Assembly: GCA_045837725.1 (NCBI GenBank)
Contig: JBEWZL010000278.1
Coordinates: 124,001 to 188,000, forward strand
Direction: 5' to 3'
From: Vermamoeba vermiformis
Taxonomy: Eukaryota; Tubulinea; Echinamoebida
Length of the DNA stretch: 64,000 bases
Shown here: piece by piece, positions 23,821 through 36,147 of the stretch
Position numbering within the stretch: the stretch's first letter is position 1
Layout: each line of letters begins with the position of its first letter
The notes under the pieces: generated by a model
Seen by the model: only the letters and a program-made list of their open reading frames with translations
What the model was told of the DNA's origin: nothing
The model's database searches: none
Program-made: the position numbers and the translations under genes

Positions 23821-26800
23821 ATGCAGCGCTATAAAAGAGAATCATTTGTACTCGCCTTAATTTTGGCTTGTCTATTGATCAATACTGTTAAATCCGCGAT
23901 TCCTGGCGGTAGGTATGGCGCTGCGTCTTGGTTCTACGATAATAAACTATGGATGTTTGGCGGAAAGGGATGGGACGAGACATCAACGTCGGGTAAGTGA
24001 ATCAGATTGGCGGGATCAATTGATTTATTATTTCTTTTAAATTTAACGATTATTTTAATATTTAGCCGGTCTGTTGAGTGATATGTGGAGTTACGATCCA
24101 AATACAGGTGCTTGGACGTTCGTTGCTGGCAATAAAGCCATAAATATGATGGGCCTTGCAGGAAGCCTGGGATCGTACAGCCCTAACAATAATCCTGGTG
24201 GTATCCTTGAGCAATGTTCATGGTTCGATGAACCAACAAAGCAGTTTTGGATATTTGGCGGCCAAGTCGCTATCACGCCTTCAGTCGGTAAGCCAAAAAA
24301 AACTTTAAATATATTTTATTTTATAAAATAACAATTATTGCAGCTTATACTAATCAGGTGTGGACGTTTGATCCGAATACTACTCAATGGGCTCAAATGT
24401 TCAGCGGGACATCCGTTGGCTCTTTCGGTCCAACTGTCTTTCAGCCAGGACCACGAGCGCTACACAAATGCGTATCAATGGGCCAATCAGATGCTTATAT
24501 AAGCGGTGGCTATGGACACGACACAACATTAAATCTTGGTAAGTTACAACTGCGAAAAAATATCACCGTAAATCTCTTTGACACGTGTCAACTTGAGTTT
24601 TTGCATAGTGAGCGATCCATATCTGCCGTTCAACCTCAAATCGAAGCTCTTTATTACACGTGTCATACTCCACGGGATTAACATCCGTATATTTCTTTTG
24701 ACACTTTGACACTTAAGGTTCAACCTTTTGTTTTTATTTTAAGCGGAAACTTGATTGAAATTTCACAATAACGAAGGTTCCTTAACCTAATATCAACGTT
24801 CGTCATTGTAACATTGCTCATTTCAGGTTACTTGAATGATTTGTGGTACTTCAACGCGAGTGGATGGACTTTCATATCAGGCAACGACACACGTGACTGT
24901 GCCAGCACTTTGAGCGCATTTGACGCGCCCTCAGCGAGCGAATATCCTGCTTGCGGTACACGCATTGCAGGCTGGGCCACAAGCCCTGCTGACCTTTACT
25001 TTGTCACGGGTTTAGCGTACAGTGGCTACCTCAACGACGTGTACCAATACACGGATGGACAGCCCAGTACTTGGACCTTGTTGCACCCTGGTGATTTGAC
25101 CAAACGTGTGGACTCTGCCTCGACGAGTAGCAATGGCAAGGCATGGCTGTTTGGAGGCACTGGCAAGACCTTCAATGACACTGTTGGTAAGAGTTAACGA
25201 CCTTTAATTAAGTCTCAGATATCGCGTTGAATGTGCTAATATCTGCTATCGAACGTTATGGTGGGCAGTTTAGCGTGGAAGATAATTGGTATTGTTACGC
25301 GTGTCACGTGTGGCTGAAATTTTGACAGGTAGCCTAGCGGATCTGCTCGAGTGGAATGGCACGGCTTGGAACTACTTGGCGGGCTCTCAAACGGCTAATA
25401 CTGCTGGGTCTTATCCCGCACAGCCTGGCACTGGAAACTCGTCCACTTACCCTGGTAGCAGATCCCAGGCAACTATATGGCTGGACGGTGCGGGTGATTT
25501 GTGGCTGTTTGGCGGCTTTGGCTATGGTTCATTGTCAACAACAGCTGGCTCTTTGAATGACCTGTGGAAGTACACGATGAACACAGGTGTTTGGACTTGG
25601 ATCGGTGGCAGCAACAACATCAATCAGAACGGCAATTACACTGCCATACCTATCAGTACCCCCGCAAATAATCCTCCTGTCAACACGCCTATCGAACCAC
25701 CAGTCACCGCGCCTGTCAATCCCCCGCAAGACTTGCCTCCAACTAGTTCTCCCGTGACACCTCCGACCGATGTTCCATCTTCAAATGAAGTCAATGTACC
25801 TACGTCAGTGCTGCCAAGAGATGCTCAGATTGCTATCGGCGTCGTAGTACCCGGCGTTGCCGTTGGAGCTGGACTGTTGGTGCTGCTTCTGTTGTTGAAG
25901 AAACGCAAGAAACAAAAGGCAAACAAGTCCTCTACAACGACTTTAGTGCCGCTCGGTGACTTCAAACCTGACCCTCGCTACGGAGCCGTTGACACCACGG
26001 CCAATGCTTACTCACACATGGAGGGTTTAGCCGTGGGCTCTTACGTAGACTTGCCTGCAAATGAGAACAACAGACTTATTCCTTATGCCTCCGTCACTTT
26101 GGAGAAAGAAATTGGCGAAGGCTCGTTTGGCAAAGGTACGTACTCGAGACCGTGAATAGACTGAGGTTAATAGAATTGATTTATTAGTGTTCTTGGGCAA
26201 ACTTCGAACGACCAAAGTAGCCATCAAAGTTGCAAATACAAAGCTTCCTCAAGACGAGTTCATTCAGTGAAGCCAACTTCCAACTCGCCATTCCTCCACA
26301 CCCGAACATTGTGCAGCTATTAGGTATCTCTATTGATGGTCCACAGCCCTTAGTCATTCTCGAGTACTGCAACGAAGGCAGTCTCGATAAAATTCTGTTC
26401 AAGACGGAAAAATTAAGATCGCCAGCGGAACAAATCGCTCTTGCAGAAGCTATTGCCACGAGGCATCGATCATTTGCATCAAAACAACATTGTGCACAGA
26501 GATCTTGCCGTCAGAAATATTTTGCTGCATCACGGTGAACCGAAAATATCCGATTTTGGCATGTCACGAAAACTCAAAGAAGTGTCACAAGTTGGAAAAA
26601 CAGCGACTACTATTGGTCCATTGAGATGGATGGCGCCTGAAGCACTCGGAAAACAGTTGTACAGTACCAAGTCAGATGTGTGGTCGTTTGGCATGATCTT
26701 GTTCGAGATTGTTGCCCATGAAGAGCCACACGAACACGAAGACTTAATTAGCGTTGCTATTGGCATTCGAGATGAAGGATTTGCGCCTGCTATTCCTGAC

Positions 26801-26986
26801 AACTGTCCTCAAGTGCTTCGTCAAGTGATGCAGATGTGTTGGAAAATGGATCCGAACGAGCGACCTGTAAGAAAGATATTATAACCAAAATAGTAATAAT
26901 TACACAACATACTAATGCTAATTCATATTCTATAGGATATGGGCACTATTTGTAATATGCTAGAAAGCAGTACAAAAACTGAGTAA
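23821..26986 (+). CDS. Kelch-repeat receptor tyrosine kinase, copy 2 (two frame offsets)
   Basis: A tandem paralogue of the gene to its left, with the same order: signal peptide (SFVLALILACLLINTVKSA), kelch blades (KLWMFGGKG, LSDMWSYDPNTGAWTFV, NQVWTFDPNTTQWAQM, LNDLWKYTMNTGVWTWIGG), a Pro/Thr-rich stalk longer than in copy 1, a transmembrane helix near 25830-25890 and a tyrosine kinase domain. The ectodomain is intact, but the kinase exon has two +1 offsets relative to copy 1: one at DEFI|EANFQL near 26267 and one at EAIA|RGIDHLHQ near 26455. HRDLAVRN, DFG and PLRWMAPEA are all present in the later frame. So the copies are broken in complementary halves. The final short exon, DMGTICNMLESSTKTE, is shared. 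Domain assignment is firm; intactness is not. Confidence 0.85.
24580..24593. promoter_or_regulatory. TTGACACGTGTCAA palindrome in kelch-kinase intron
   Basis: Identical to the RasGEF-intron palindrome. The same intron also has ACACGTGTCA at about 24656 and a TTTGACACTTTGACACTT run near 24699-24717, so the motif is clustered here. Confidence 0.4.
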
Positions 26987-27228
26987 AAATAGCGAGACGA
27001 TTTGTACAATAAATTATAATAACAAAGATTACAATAATATGTAAAAAGAGGCCTAATGGTGGCTTTAAGTGCTTGAAATAGAACCAAATCTCTCTTTTTC
27101 GGAAACGGTTTATTTTTCCGATTAAGGATACCTCGAGTAAATTTTAACTAGGCAAATTATTTTTAGTTCCGCGGCTAAAGAAGACCACAAGACTACTATA
27201 TACTTGGTTTTAAGGCCTCTTAAAGATC

Positions 27229-29046
27229 ATGGAGCACAGACGTTCGAAAAGCAGTGGAAGACTGATCTGCTTACTACTGCTGCTTCTGGCCTCTCTTTCA
27301 TCAGCAAACATTGTTTTAAGGACTATAAATAATACTGAAGTTACTTTAAATGCTGTTGAAATTCATTTTGCACGTAAGTATTTTTCGTCGAGGACCTTGA
27401 TCTGTTCCAAATTTAGACTCACGTATTGCGTGCCTAGCAAACGCGGACAAAACAAACTGTGAACACCTCCATACTCGCAGAAGTAACTATGGATATAAAT
27501 AACACGTCTGGCAAAGTTTTTGCGTTCCGGTCAACTTTGGCAGCGGATGTGGCTATTTTGGACGCGCAGAACAAAGGAGCTATTGGCTTCTTATACTTGT
27601 CACCAACCTATTGTACGTTTATATAATTTAATATTCATTTTTTCAGTGCTTAATAATTCCTTCGCGTCAGATGTCGGTGGTTACCTTAAATGGCGTTGGA
27701 TCAATAAAGAGCAAATAGCGTCAATTAATATTCCTGTATTTGAAACTGGCGTTCAAGATACAAAGAACTTCGTAGCGCTCTATGAAGCAGACCAGATCCA
27801 AAGCATCGAACTTGTTCCGAGTGGTACGATCTAGATCTTGTTATATCCCTTTCTTATCGGAAAATAACCTGTTTAATAGACGAACCTAATCCATGGGACC
27901 GTGTATTCTATAATCCTGGGTACTACATAATGACCGGTAAGAAGGCAGATCCAAAAATTTTGCGTTGCTCACCACGTACTTTGACCAGTGGTTCTGGCCC
28001 TATTTGCAGGCACAAATGCAAGTCTTGCTGTATGGAAGCTATGTCTCTTCGTTAAGTTCTACGGAGGATGTCAGGCATCAATCGCTATCTTCGTGTTAAC
28101 GATGGAACTCATCTCCAATATACGTGCGTACCTCAATTTTTTTCACAACCACGGCAAACACTAACTAACCTTTCATATTCAATAGTGCGCCTAATATTAA
28201 TGGTAGACCCATTGAGTGCGCATTCAATATATCCAGAGCCCGTCTCCGTTGCGTTCCTCCGTCTGTCATTTCCGTTCAGCATTTCCTCGCTGATCCTGAT
28301 CATCTTGTACTGGCACGAACTCATGGCTAATTACTCAGTGGTCGTGCACCCATTTGTAATCAAGATGCGCATCCCGTTCTTCGCGATCTCTGGCCTGCTA
28401 GTGGTCCTTCAAGGCCTGCAGATTGGCTTGCGATTCATCAACATTGAGTACTTCAACTTGATCTTGGGTACGTTCTTTCGAGCACTCTTAAAAGAACTAA
28501 CGACCGTCTAACTTGCCTCGTCTAGCTATCGCTTGTGTTGCCGTAGCAACGGGAATCGTTATCTTTCATACCATCACTGGTGTCAAACTTTTGAGACGAA
28601 TTGCGGATAGCAAACGTCGAATGAAGCTACAAAGGGTAAGCAAAGGTTTATCATATTAAAACGCCGTTGTGACTTACTATGATCTTAGAGCACAACGAAG
28701 ATTCTATTGAGCGCAGGCTTCCTTATCGTTTTCATCGTTTGTGCGATTTTGTTTGCCGTTGGTTTTGGTTACTATCCGTTCAGTAAGTTCAACAAAGTAG
28801 CGCAACGTTGAGCAAGACTTTTAGCTAATTTTATCTCCAGACTTTGTAGCTGTATGGTACACGCTCTTCGCGGCCATGAATGGAGCCTCCATGACCAACA
28901 TCTTGGCATTCGAGTTGCCTCGCGGATCTTCTTCTACGGGCTCATCGGGCACCTCCAAGACAGCCACAGAAAAGAATTCTCAGAAATCTGGAACTGTCGT
29001 TACTTTTAGCGACGCTACCGATGAACGTCCAATGCCTGACGTTTAA
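27229..29046 (+). CDS. Multi-pass membrane protein with secreted-type N-terminal domain
   Basis: About eight exons. The signal peptide (RLICLLLLLLASLSSA) leads an extracellular domain of about 170 residues resembling a protease-associated fold (VAILDAQNKGAIGFLYLS, ISINIPVFETG-like strands). Seven or so hydrophobic segments follow, including VSVAFLRLSFPFSISSLILI ILYWHELM, IPFFAISGLLVVLQGLQIGL, IACVAVATGIVIFHTITG and LLSAGFLIVFIVCAILFAVG. A short Ser/Thr-rich cytoplasmic tail ends in RPMPDV. The FPFS..LYWHELM block is reminiscent of THH1/TOM1/TOM3-type seven-pass proteins, but I hold that loosely. A receptor-like role is inferred from topology. It follows the receptor-kinase pair on the same strand with its own promoter gap. 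Confidence 0.75.
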
Positions 29047-29092
29047 TTGTAAATAAATACTGTAATATAAAAATACCTTGTATTGACTTACT

Positions 29093-30828
29093 TTAATCGA
29101 CTCTAGAGCTTACGTACGACAAAAAGTGTTCTAAATAAGGCAATTTCTCTTTGACTTCTTGAACGAAAGATTTGGACCAATCAACTGGCGGCGAGAAATA
29201 GAACTGTTGTAACCTTGTTAGGGCCGTTATAGTGTACCCCTTGCATTGGTGCATTAAATTGTTCAATAATGTCAAATGTTGTAGTGCTGTAAAATTAAAC
29301 AATTTCGTGCCATCTTTCAAGTTGTACAGGGTCAATTCGCGCAATGATGTGAGCGTGCTAACGCATCGCCAGAAGTAGTTCGTGTTATCTACACTAATAG
29401 ATAGCGAGGTCACTGAAGGCAAGTTGAAATTAGCCACATGATTGCCTTGGGAACTAAAGTGCAGCTCTTGCAATCGGGTCATGTTCGCGGAATAAAATTT
29501 TGTTGGAGATTTCCAAGAAAGTGAAGTCAACTTTGTTAATGCATAAATACTCGATACTTGGACATCCTCTGTTATTTTGGCAAGCTGATGGAGCTTCTGA
29601 AGGTTTGTGAGTTTTGAGAGATCTCTGAATCCGGTGACCTTCGTGAAGGAGTTCAATATCAATGCCGTTAGTCGCGTAAGTGACATTATAGGCTCCATAT
29701 CGACAACATCGTCATAATACTCGTATTTAATTGATAAGTACTCGAGACTGTGTAGTTGCGCCAAGGACCAAACTTGAGTCGGGTACAAACACTTGATTGA
29801 TAACTCCTTTAATCCTATCAATGGACTAAGATGTTGATTTGCACCAACTTGTAAAGTGACATTAATATATAGCTTTTCTAGCGCTGTTAATCTCGATGCA
29901 TCATCGACTTGATTTACGCATAGACTTTTCAAAGTGGCTGGATTTCTTAATGTTCTTATTTTGAAATGAGACAGGACTGTCAAACTTGTAACATTTGATG
30001 GTATATCAATTACGCCATTATACTGCACTTCTAAGCTTTCTAAGTTGGTGTACTTTGCCAAACTGACAGGCGGACCAGATGAGGCATAACTCTTCAATGC
30101 TTTAAGGGATGGATAGTGTTCTAAGGCATTCGTTATATTGCAATCTGCCTCTAGTTTCGTTAAATTTGTATTAATTGAAAGAGGAACGAAAGGATCTCCG
30201 CGAGTTTGTAACAACACTAGTTGTGGCATCAGTGTTAAATAAATGCTTTGTAGATTGTCTGTTACTAACTTCGTGACATTAGGGATGTGCTTTATATCGT
30301 TGATATCTAATTGGGCTATTGTTAATTGCTGCAAGTTCGTCGCTGGATTCGGAAAAAATGTTTTGAGCGGTGCCACCACAGCTTTCGAGGGTTGTGTTGT
30401 ATGGAGTGGATATAACTCTAATGAGGTGATATTTGTTAAGATAAATATTGTCTTGAGGTCGTCTGGCACTAGTTTGTAGGTTTTGTCGAATCTAAGTCCG
30501 ATCAGCTCTGGATGTCGGCTGAATCGTGTTACAACAGCATTGAGTTCGTTGGATAATATGCACCCTATTCTAAAATATGTCTTATTGACCACTTCACACC
30601 AAACAGAGTTGACCAAACGTAGATTTGTTTTTTGATCTTCCGACAAAAATGACAGGATCAATTCTACGATCTCCGGAGGAATATAGAATTCTGTTATCTA
30701 AATTTTTGTTATTTTTTTACGATTTATTTTATTAAATTTCGTATACCAACCTCGCTACTGCTGGTTGCCTGATCCAATCTGGGCTTCTTTGCCGGGTGCG
30801 TCTTTAAGTAACCCCCGCTTCTCTTCAT
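29093..30828 (-). CDS. F-box / leucine-rich-repeat protein
   Basis: A small first exon from ATG 30828 (MKRSGGYLKTHPAKKPRLDQ, basic and nuclear-signal-like) is spliced to one large exon. The F-box is YIPPEIVELILSFLSEDQ followed by LRLVNSVWCEVV. About fifteen irregular LRRs follow with strands such as LTNITSLELYPLHTT, LTALEKLYINVTLQV, LHSLEYLSIKYEY and LTSLRELTLYNLKDG. F-box/LRR proteins are SCF ubiquitin-ligase substrate receptors. The frame of the first exon was chosen because it joins the F-box in phase; another ATG six bases upstream of it lies in a different frame. The stop lies only 46 bases from the end of the convergent membrane-protein gene. Confidence 0.88.
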
Positions 30829-31120
30829 CGTGCATTATGAAATAAATACTTGAGGTACTTGCTTCAAAAATCAAATTAATTTAGCGCAAAATTGTTCTGC
30901 AACGTTTACTAGTATTGGCTAGGCTGCTAGAATAGGCAATGCTATGCAACACCCTTTTTCTGGCTTGCGTACAGCTTTAGAGCGCCCTAATTTCTCCCAA
31001 AACAGAAAAAAAACCGATGGAAATCCAGCAAACTGTTCGACTTTGGCGGATCCAAATCCGTGAAGCTTAGCAGTCATTAGAGACTATCTTATACAGTCAA
31101 TTTCACTTTATATATTTTAT

Positions 31121-32377
31121 TCAATGTTTAGGCAATTGAATACACTTCAAATGACTGATATATAGACCGCTTTTCCAATCGCCCGAGTGGCTCCAGATCT
31201 GACCTTGCAATTCGATTGTCTCAAGTCCATGGTCCTTTATATGTGCAACATCTACTGTGCCCAAGTCTAAGTACACCCATTCGCCATTTTCACATGCCGT
31301 CCTGATCCTCTTTGCCCCAAACAAAGCCTGTCAGTTTCTGCCATTTCGGCTCATCGTCGGCAACTACACCACGCTCAGTAAGCATTCATTAATGTAAGAA
31401 TTACTGAACTTACTGCTCTTGATACCGGCGTTAATATCTATGTTCAATGGCCCCAAAGAGTGCCTTACTAACTTCAAGCAAACGAGCAACTTTGCAGTGC
31501 ACGGGTAGCTGACTGTAGCGTACGTGCGAACATCGAGCCAACAAACAGAACTCAACTTTGCATAATTATGAGGCAATAGAACATTTTTGCAAGGGAAGAT
31601 GTTGCTAGGCATGTCATCTTTCAGATCTTTGTCGCTTGTTCGGATCTCACCTTCGTTGGTTTCCGTTCGCCAATATTGCTCGTTTAGCCAAGTAATTCCC
31701 ATCGTCTTCATGTCGTACGTCTTAACCGCTAGACTTGATTTAGCCAACTGCAACGAATAAGGGTAAGGTTGGGGCTTACCTAATTTCTTAAATTCTTGCA
31801 TAAAGCTGATCTGCGGATCGTGCTTATCGCTTGCCACAAAATCAGGGAAATAATGCATCGTTGCTTTATACCAAAACGTTTTTGAAGTGTTAATCGCGTT
31901 CCAAGACTTGCAAACCTGAGGATTGAAATTCGTGAGCCACGGATTCCAAAAACAATTTGGAAATAATTATTTAATACTCACCTGCGAAACTACCTTCCAT
32001 GTTGACGAGGCATTTCGGCTGGCGGGCATGTCCATCAGTCTAACAAAAATTTCTTCGAGTACATCCGTTGGAAATTGTTCAAATACATCAATAGCTTCCT
32101 TGGTTAATGGCATAATCTTCTTCTTTGGTTCTGGAGTTGCCTAAATATTTTTTATTAAATTGTATTTTTAAATTCAATTTCGTAACTTGAAGACCGAGCA
32201 ACCAAAATGGATCAATCAATATAGATAAATATGAAAATTGCGATGTTTAAATACCTTTGGAGAAACAACTACGGCTGCATCTGCTGACCACTTCGAACCC
32301 ATTTCCTTTCCTTTCGAGCTCTTCGACTTGTTTCGCTTTTTCTCTTTATTTTTGTTTTTCTTTGACTTGCGCTCCAT
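31121..32377 (-). CDS. F-box protein with FBA-like C-terminal domain
   Basis: Starts at ATG 32377 with a Lys-rich leader (MERKSKKNKNKEKKRNK). Exon 2 carries the F-box FPTDVLEEIFVRLMD ... VVSQVCKSWNAI. The large third exon and the last exon form a beta-rich domain (LPHNYAKLSSVCWLDVRTY, WVYLDLGTVDVAHI, GLETIELQGQIW) like the sugar- or protein-binding FBA domain of FBXO2/FBXO6. It is probably an SCF substrate adaptor. The intron near 31385-31425 is not fully resolved. A +1 offset lies before ENGEWVYLDLG (about 31300), where one frame meets TGA and the next continues the domain. The open frame could be extended upstream only from a non-ATG codon. Confidence 0.7.
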
Positions 32378-32779
32378 AGTAATAGCTAGTACAATGCCAC
32401 GCAACTCATTTTGCGGAAATTCATTGACAACAATTCGTCAGGTCTTGAGAACACGTGCCCAAGGATCCTTTTGTGTGGTGCACTGTTTTCACGAAGCAAA
32501 ATGTCAATCATAGAAAGCAAAAATATGCTAATCAACGGCAAGTATCATCGGGATCCTAAAAATGTTGGACTTTTCATCAAATTTCAAACCTGGGTCTAAA
32601 ATACGAGGCCTTTTGCAAATCAAGCTAGGTTCGTAAGGCAACCGTCTCTACTTTGCTAGGAACAAGGCCTCATTTCCGCTTGAGGTGCTAAAAATGCTGC
32701 CGAAATTAAATTTATCAGACCGTTACAAAAAGCGGCACAACAAGAAGGACCTCTATTATTTCAACATATCAAAATCATT
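32378..32779. other. Intergenic region between divergent F-box genes
   Basis: No gene called. In the last 80 bases another frame reads FPLEVLKMLPKLNLSDRYKK and stops at 32790, which might belong to the next gene's leader. Both flanking F-box genes presumably take their promoters from here. Confidence 0.4.
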
Positions 32780-34138
32780 ATGGAATTAATGCCCGACGAA
32801 GTATTAGCGTCAATATTCAAGTACTTTGAAGTCAGCGGTACGATCCAGCAACCCATAATTACAAAACTAATTTAAATATTATTTTTGGGATTTTTATCGT
32901 GGGATACAATTGAATATGTAACTTTACTACGTTAAAAACTAATTTTGTTAATTTTTTTAAAGACCTGGGTCGGATTGCGGTCGCTAGCAAAAGCTGGAAA
33001 AGCCTTACCGAGAATCCTGTGCTGCGATTTGATATAAAAACCATAGCGTTACAAAACATAACCATTGAAAATGTATCCAAAATCACGAGAGGCATCAAAA
33101 AATGCGAGAAGTAAGATCCAATTCAATTTCAATTCTTCGGTCGCTAACTTTCGTTCTTTTTAGGCTCCACCTCACTAACTGCAGTATTGGAAGTAATAAA
33201 TTAGCCAACGTTATTCAGGATATAAAATCCGACCTTCGCTCGATCAAGTTGGTCAACTGCCACTTGTCCGACACGCATACGAACAAGATCTTTCAAGCTG
33301 GTACGAGTTATTTAACATTACTATAAGACCTATACGTATTCTAACACGATTTCGGTTGTTAAGCTGGATCTTGCCCGCACCTAGAGAAACTGGTTATCTC
33401 TACTGAAGATCCGAAGCTCAACTTGTTCAACGAACTAGGTCTCAAGCCTCTACTACAGTGCGAGAAGCTGCACACTGTAACTATCGATGGCTTGGAGTGC
33501 TCCAAATTTGAAATAATCTCGCCGCTCGTGGACAAACTTTGGCGATACAGCTTCACGAACATCTACTCAGAATTGGATAGAAAAGTAGTCTATGTCCACG
33601 ATGATCACGTTAGAGGATTTTGCAGCAACAGAGAAGGATTCGTTAAGTTCTTCCCGCATCCAGGTCCGCATAACGAAAAGCATCCATTCGGGTACGCAGA
33701 TCTGTTAGCCAAGCAACTCTAGCTGACTCCTTATTTAGCGTAGTCGCTAATCAAGTTGTTTACTATCCTGTGAAATGGACTTTCAAAGCAGAAACATATC
33801 AAGTTATCAAACGAGAGAAGATGTACCTTGCGGATCGCGACGAAACGATACATGACGAGTTAGAAGACCTTAGCAATGATATGCAAAATAGAGCAAAGGA
33901 ACTATTTAAGACAAACGATACCGTCTATGTCATGTTGATACTATTTAAGGAAGATAGAATAAGCACAGGGTAAGTGCGATCGCGATTAACAACCACAAAA
34001 CAATTCGTGCTTTATTTCTCCGAATTTATTTAGTAATTCTAAGCATTAATTAATTAAATAATGCTCTTTAGGGAGACAGCTCACGACGTGCAACTTGAGT
34101 ACGACTTTAAAACTCGCCCACCTTTCTGGGAAGACTAA
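32780..34138 (+). CDS. F-box protein with LRR-like middle
   Basis: At least six exons. The F-box is MELMPDEVLASIFKYFEV joined to LGRIAVASKSWKSLTENP. LRR-like strands follow (LHLTNCSIGSNKLANVIQ, LRSIKLVNCHLSDTHTNK, CEKLHTVTIDGLECSKF). A non-repetitive C-terminal domain (VVYYPVKWTFKAETYQV, DDETIHDELEDL-like helix) ends in KTRPPFWED. The exon joined at CATCCATTCGG|CGTAGTC is in phase and removes an early stop that would otherwise end the protein at 33722. The start is uncertain, because the upstream bases are open in two different frames. Likely an SCF adaptor; target unknown. Confidence 0.72.
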
Positions 34139-34355
34139 GATAGTTAGCCCTGCGTGTATAGCTGTATATCTTTGTATTAGTAAATATTATGATAGATTGC
34201 CTACTCGTAGCTGTACTGGATGTGCCAAAAATCTACGTGCCAGATTTTATTCGGCGACTTTTCGCACTTTTGGTGACCTGGCTGATTAGTGGTATTCATC
34301 GATTCGTCAATCTAAATACCAACCACAACCACAAAGGTATTGTTAGATCACAAAT

Positions 34356-36083
34356 ATGAATCCGATCCAGAAAAGAAGCCCGGGCGCAAATGCATCCAAG
34401 AAGCGCGCACGTCCTGAAGACGGTGATAATGTTGGTCAAAGCCCTGCAAAAATTCCACGAACTGAGCCTGCTACGACTACAGCACCAGTCTTTAATAACG
34501 ATCGACGAGCGTTCAAGAGATTTAAAGTAAGCCGTTTTATTAATTCAAAAATCGTTGCAATAATACCCAGCCTATTTTTGGGAATGTTTATACTACCTCT
34601 TGTTACTTATGACGGTCTAGACATTTGTTTCAGAAATTTTCTCTAAGATGAAAAAAAGGCTGCAATTTTTAATAGAATATTATTTGTGGATTTAAAGAGA
34701 CTTATTATTATAATATTTTATGATAGTGTTTTCCGAATTAATAACAACAAAGATATTTTTTCGACGATCGGCGGATCGCAAAACAAAAATCTTCAGAAGT
34801 GACGCAATTACCTTTTTATCCTAACCATATTGGTTATGGCCACTTAATACTTAGACAATACTAACGCAACTTAATTAGAAACACGCCAAGCTATTCGCGC
34901 GCAACGATCGGATTGGCAAAGGTTTTCTAGCGAGCTGTAAACAAGGCCGTGAACCCCAAACAGTATCAGAACTACTTCCTCTCTTGCATAAGGTACGCTA
35001 TTATCCATCAAGGGCACTAGCTCTGCCTCGAATTAAATAAGATCTATCGTTACGCCCGATGCTATTGCAAGTGAACTTATACTAATAACATCTTTATAGG
35101 CCATTAATATCCTCGACCCCAATGCTATTCCTGAGCCCGCAGCTGACAACAAAAAAGCAGATCCGGAAGAAAAGAAAAAGAAATTCTTCGAAGTGTACGA
35201 GACTAAGACAGCAGGCCTCGTTGCTATTAGATTTGTCCATGACAATATCTCTGCGATCCAATTACTAGAGACCCTTCTTACACTCGTCGAAGTGACACCT
35301 AAGAAGCATTGGGCAACTAAAAACGAAGACACATCCGCTAAGACCGAAGAAAAACCAGCCACTAATACAGGCGACAAATATCAGTTTAAGTAAGTCACAT
35401 GTCGCTATATTGTTGCGCCTATCATGAACTAACGAATTTAAATTTTAGGTTCTGCTGTCGTATTACTCCGATTGAAATGTTTTGTCCCGCGCAATTAGAT
35501 GCTATTTTAGAGCGCGTGAAACCTTTAATTGCTAAAGTTTTTACACAAAAGAAAGCTATTAACGTAAGTCTTATACACGCACCGTTATTGCCTGACCTTG
35601 AAACTAATTATGTCTATTCAGTACGCTATTGTGTTTAATGCACGTAACAACAATACATTGGACAAGTTGGTTTGCATCGATAAAGTTGGCGATCTGATCG
35701 GCAACACGTTTCATAAAGTTGACTTGACCAACCCTGAATACGTAGTGCTACTCGAGGTCTTTAAGGTAAGTATTGATATAGTCATTATAGTGCAATAGTA
35801 AGGCTAATGTGGCTCATAGGACGCGTGTGGCATGAGTATTGTTAAAAATTATTACTCGTCAAACCGATTTAGCGTGAACAACAAGACCGCGCACTTGCCA
35901 GCACAAAAGCCACAACAGAATAACAAGAAGAATAAGGGAAAGAAAGGCAATGGCAAGAAGAAGGCGACGGGAGGTCAGGGTGCCAAAAAAGGAAACAAGA
36001 ATGGCACTGAGGGAGAAAAAAAGACGCGTCGAAGAAGCGCTAGCACCGCATCCAAAAGTGCCAATGAAAAGGGTGGTAAATAA
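34356..36083 (+). CDS. THUMPD1: THUMP-domain protein, tRNA acetylation adaptor (TAN1/THUMPD1)
   Basis: Seven or so exons. The Lys/Arg-rich leader (KKRARPEDGD) is followed by KHAKLFARNDRIGKGFLASC, matching the GFLITC region of THUMPD1. An acidic insert follows, and then the THUMP domain: FCCRITPIEMFC, AQLDAILERVKPLIAKVF, YAIVFNARNN, IDKVGDLIG, HKVDLTNPEYVVLLEVFK and GMSIVKNYYS. A long Lys/Gly-rich tail ends the protein. TAN1/THUMPD1 binds tRNA and guides the NAT10/Kre33 acetyltransferase to make N4-acetylcytidine at position 12 of Ser and Leu tRNAs. The THUMP strands and the VEVFK-like motif are well conserved; the basic tail is specific to this organism. Confidence 0.88.
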
Positions 36084-36147
36084 ACTGTGAAGTGTATTTC
36101 TAGTTTCATTATAACATAATACGTAGTATTATTTCCGTATTTACTAT

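Noticed and set aside
27229-29046. Firm assignment of the membrane protein to the THH1/TOM1/TOM3 family
   Set aside because: Only the FPFS ... YWHELM block is suggestive; without a profile comparison the call stays at multi-pass membrane protein.
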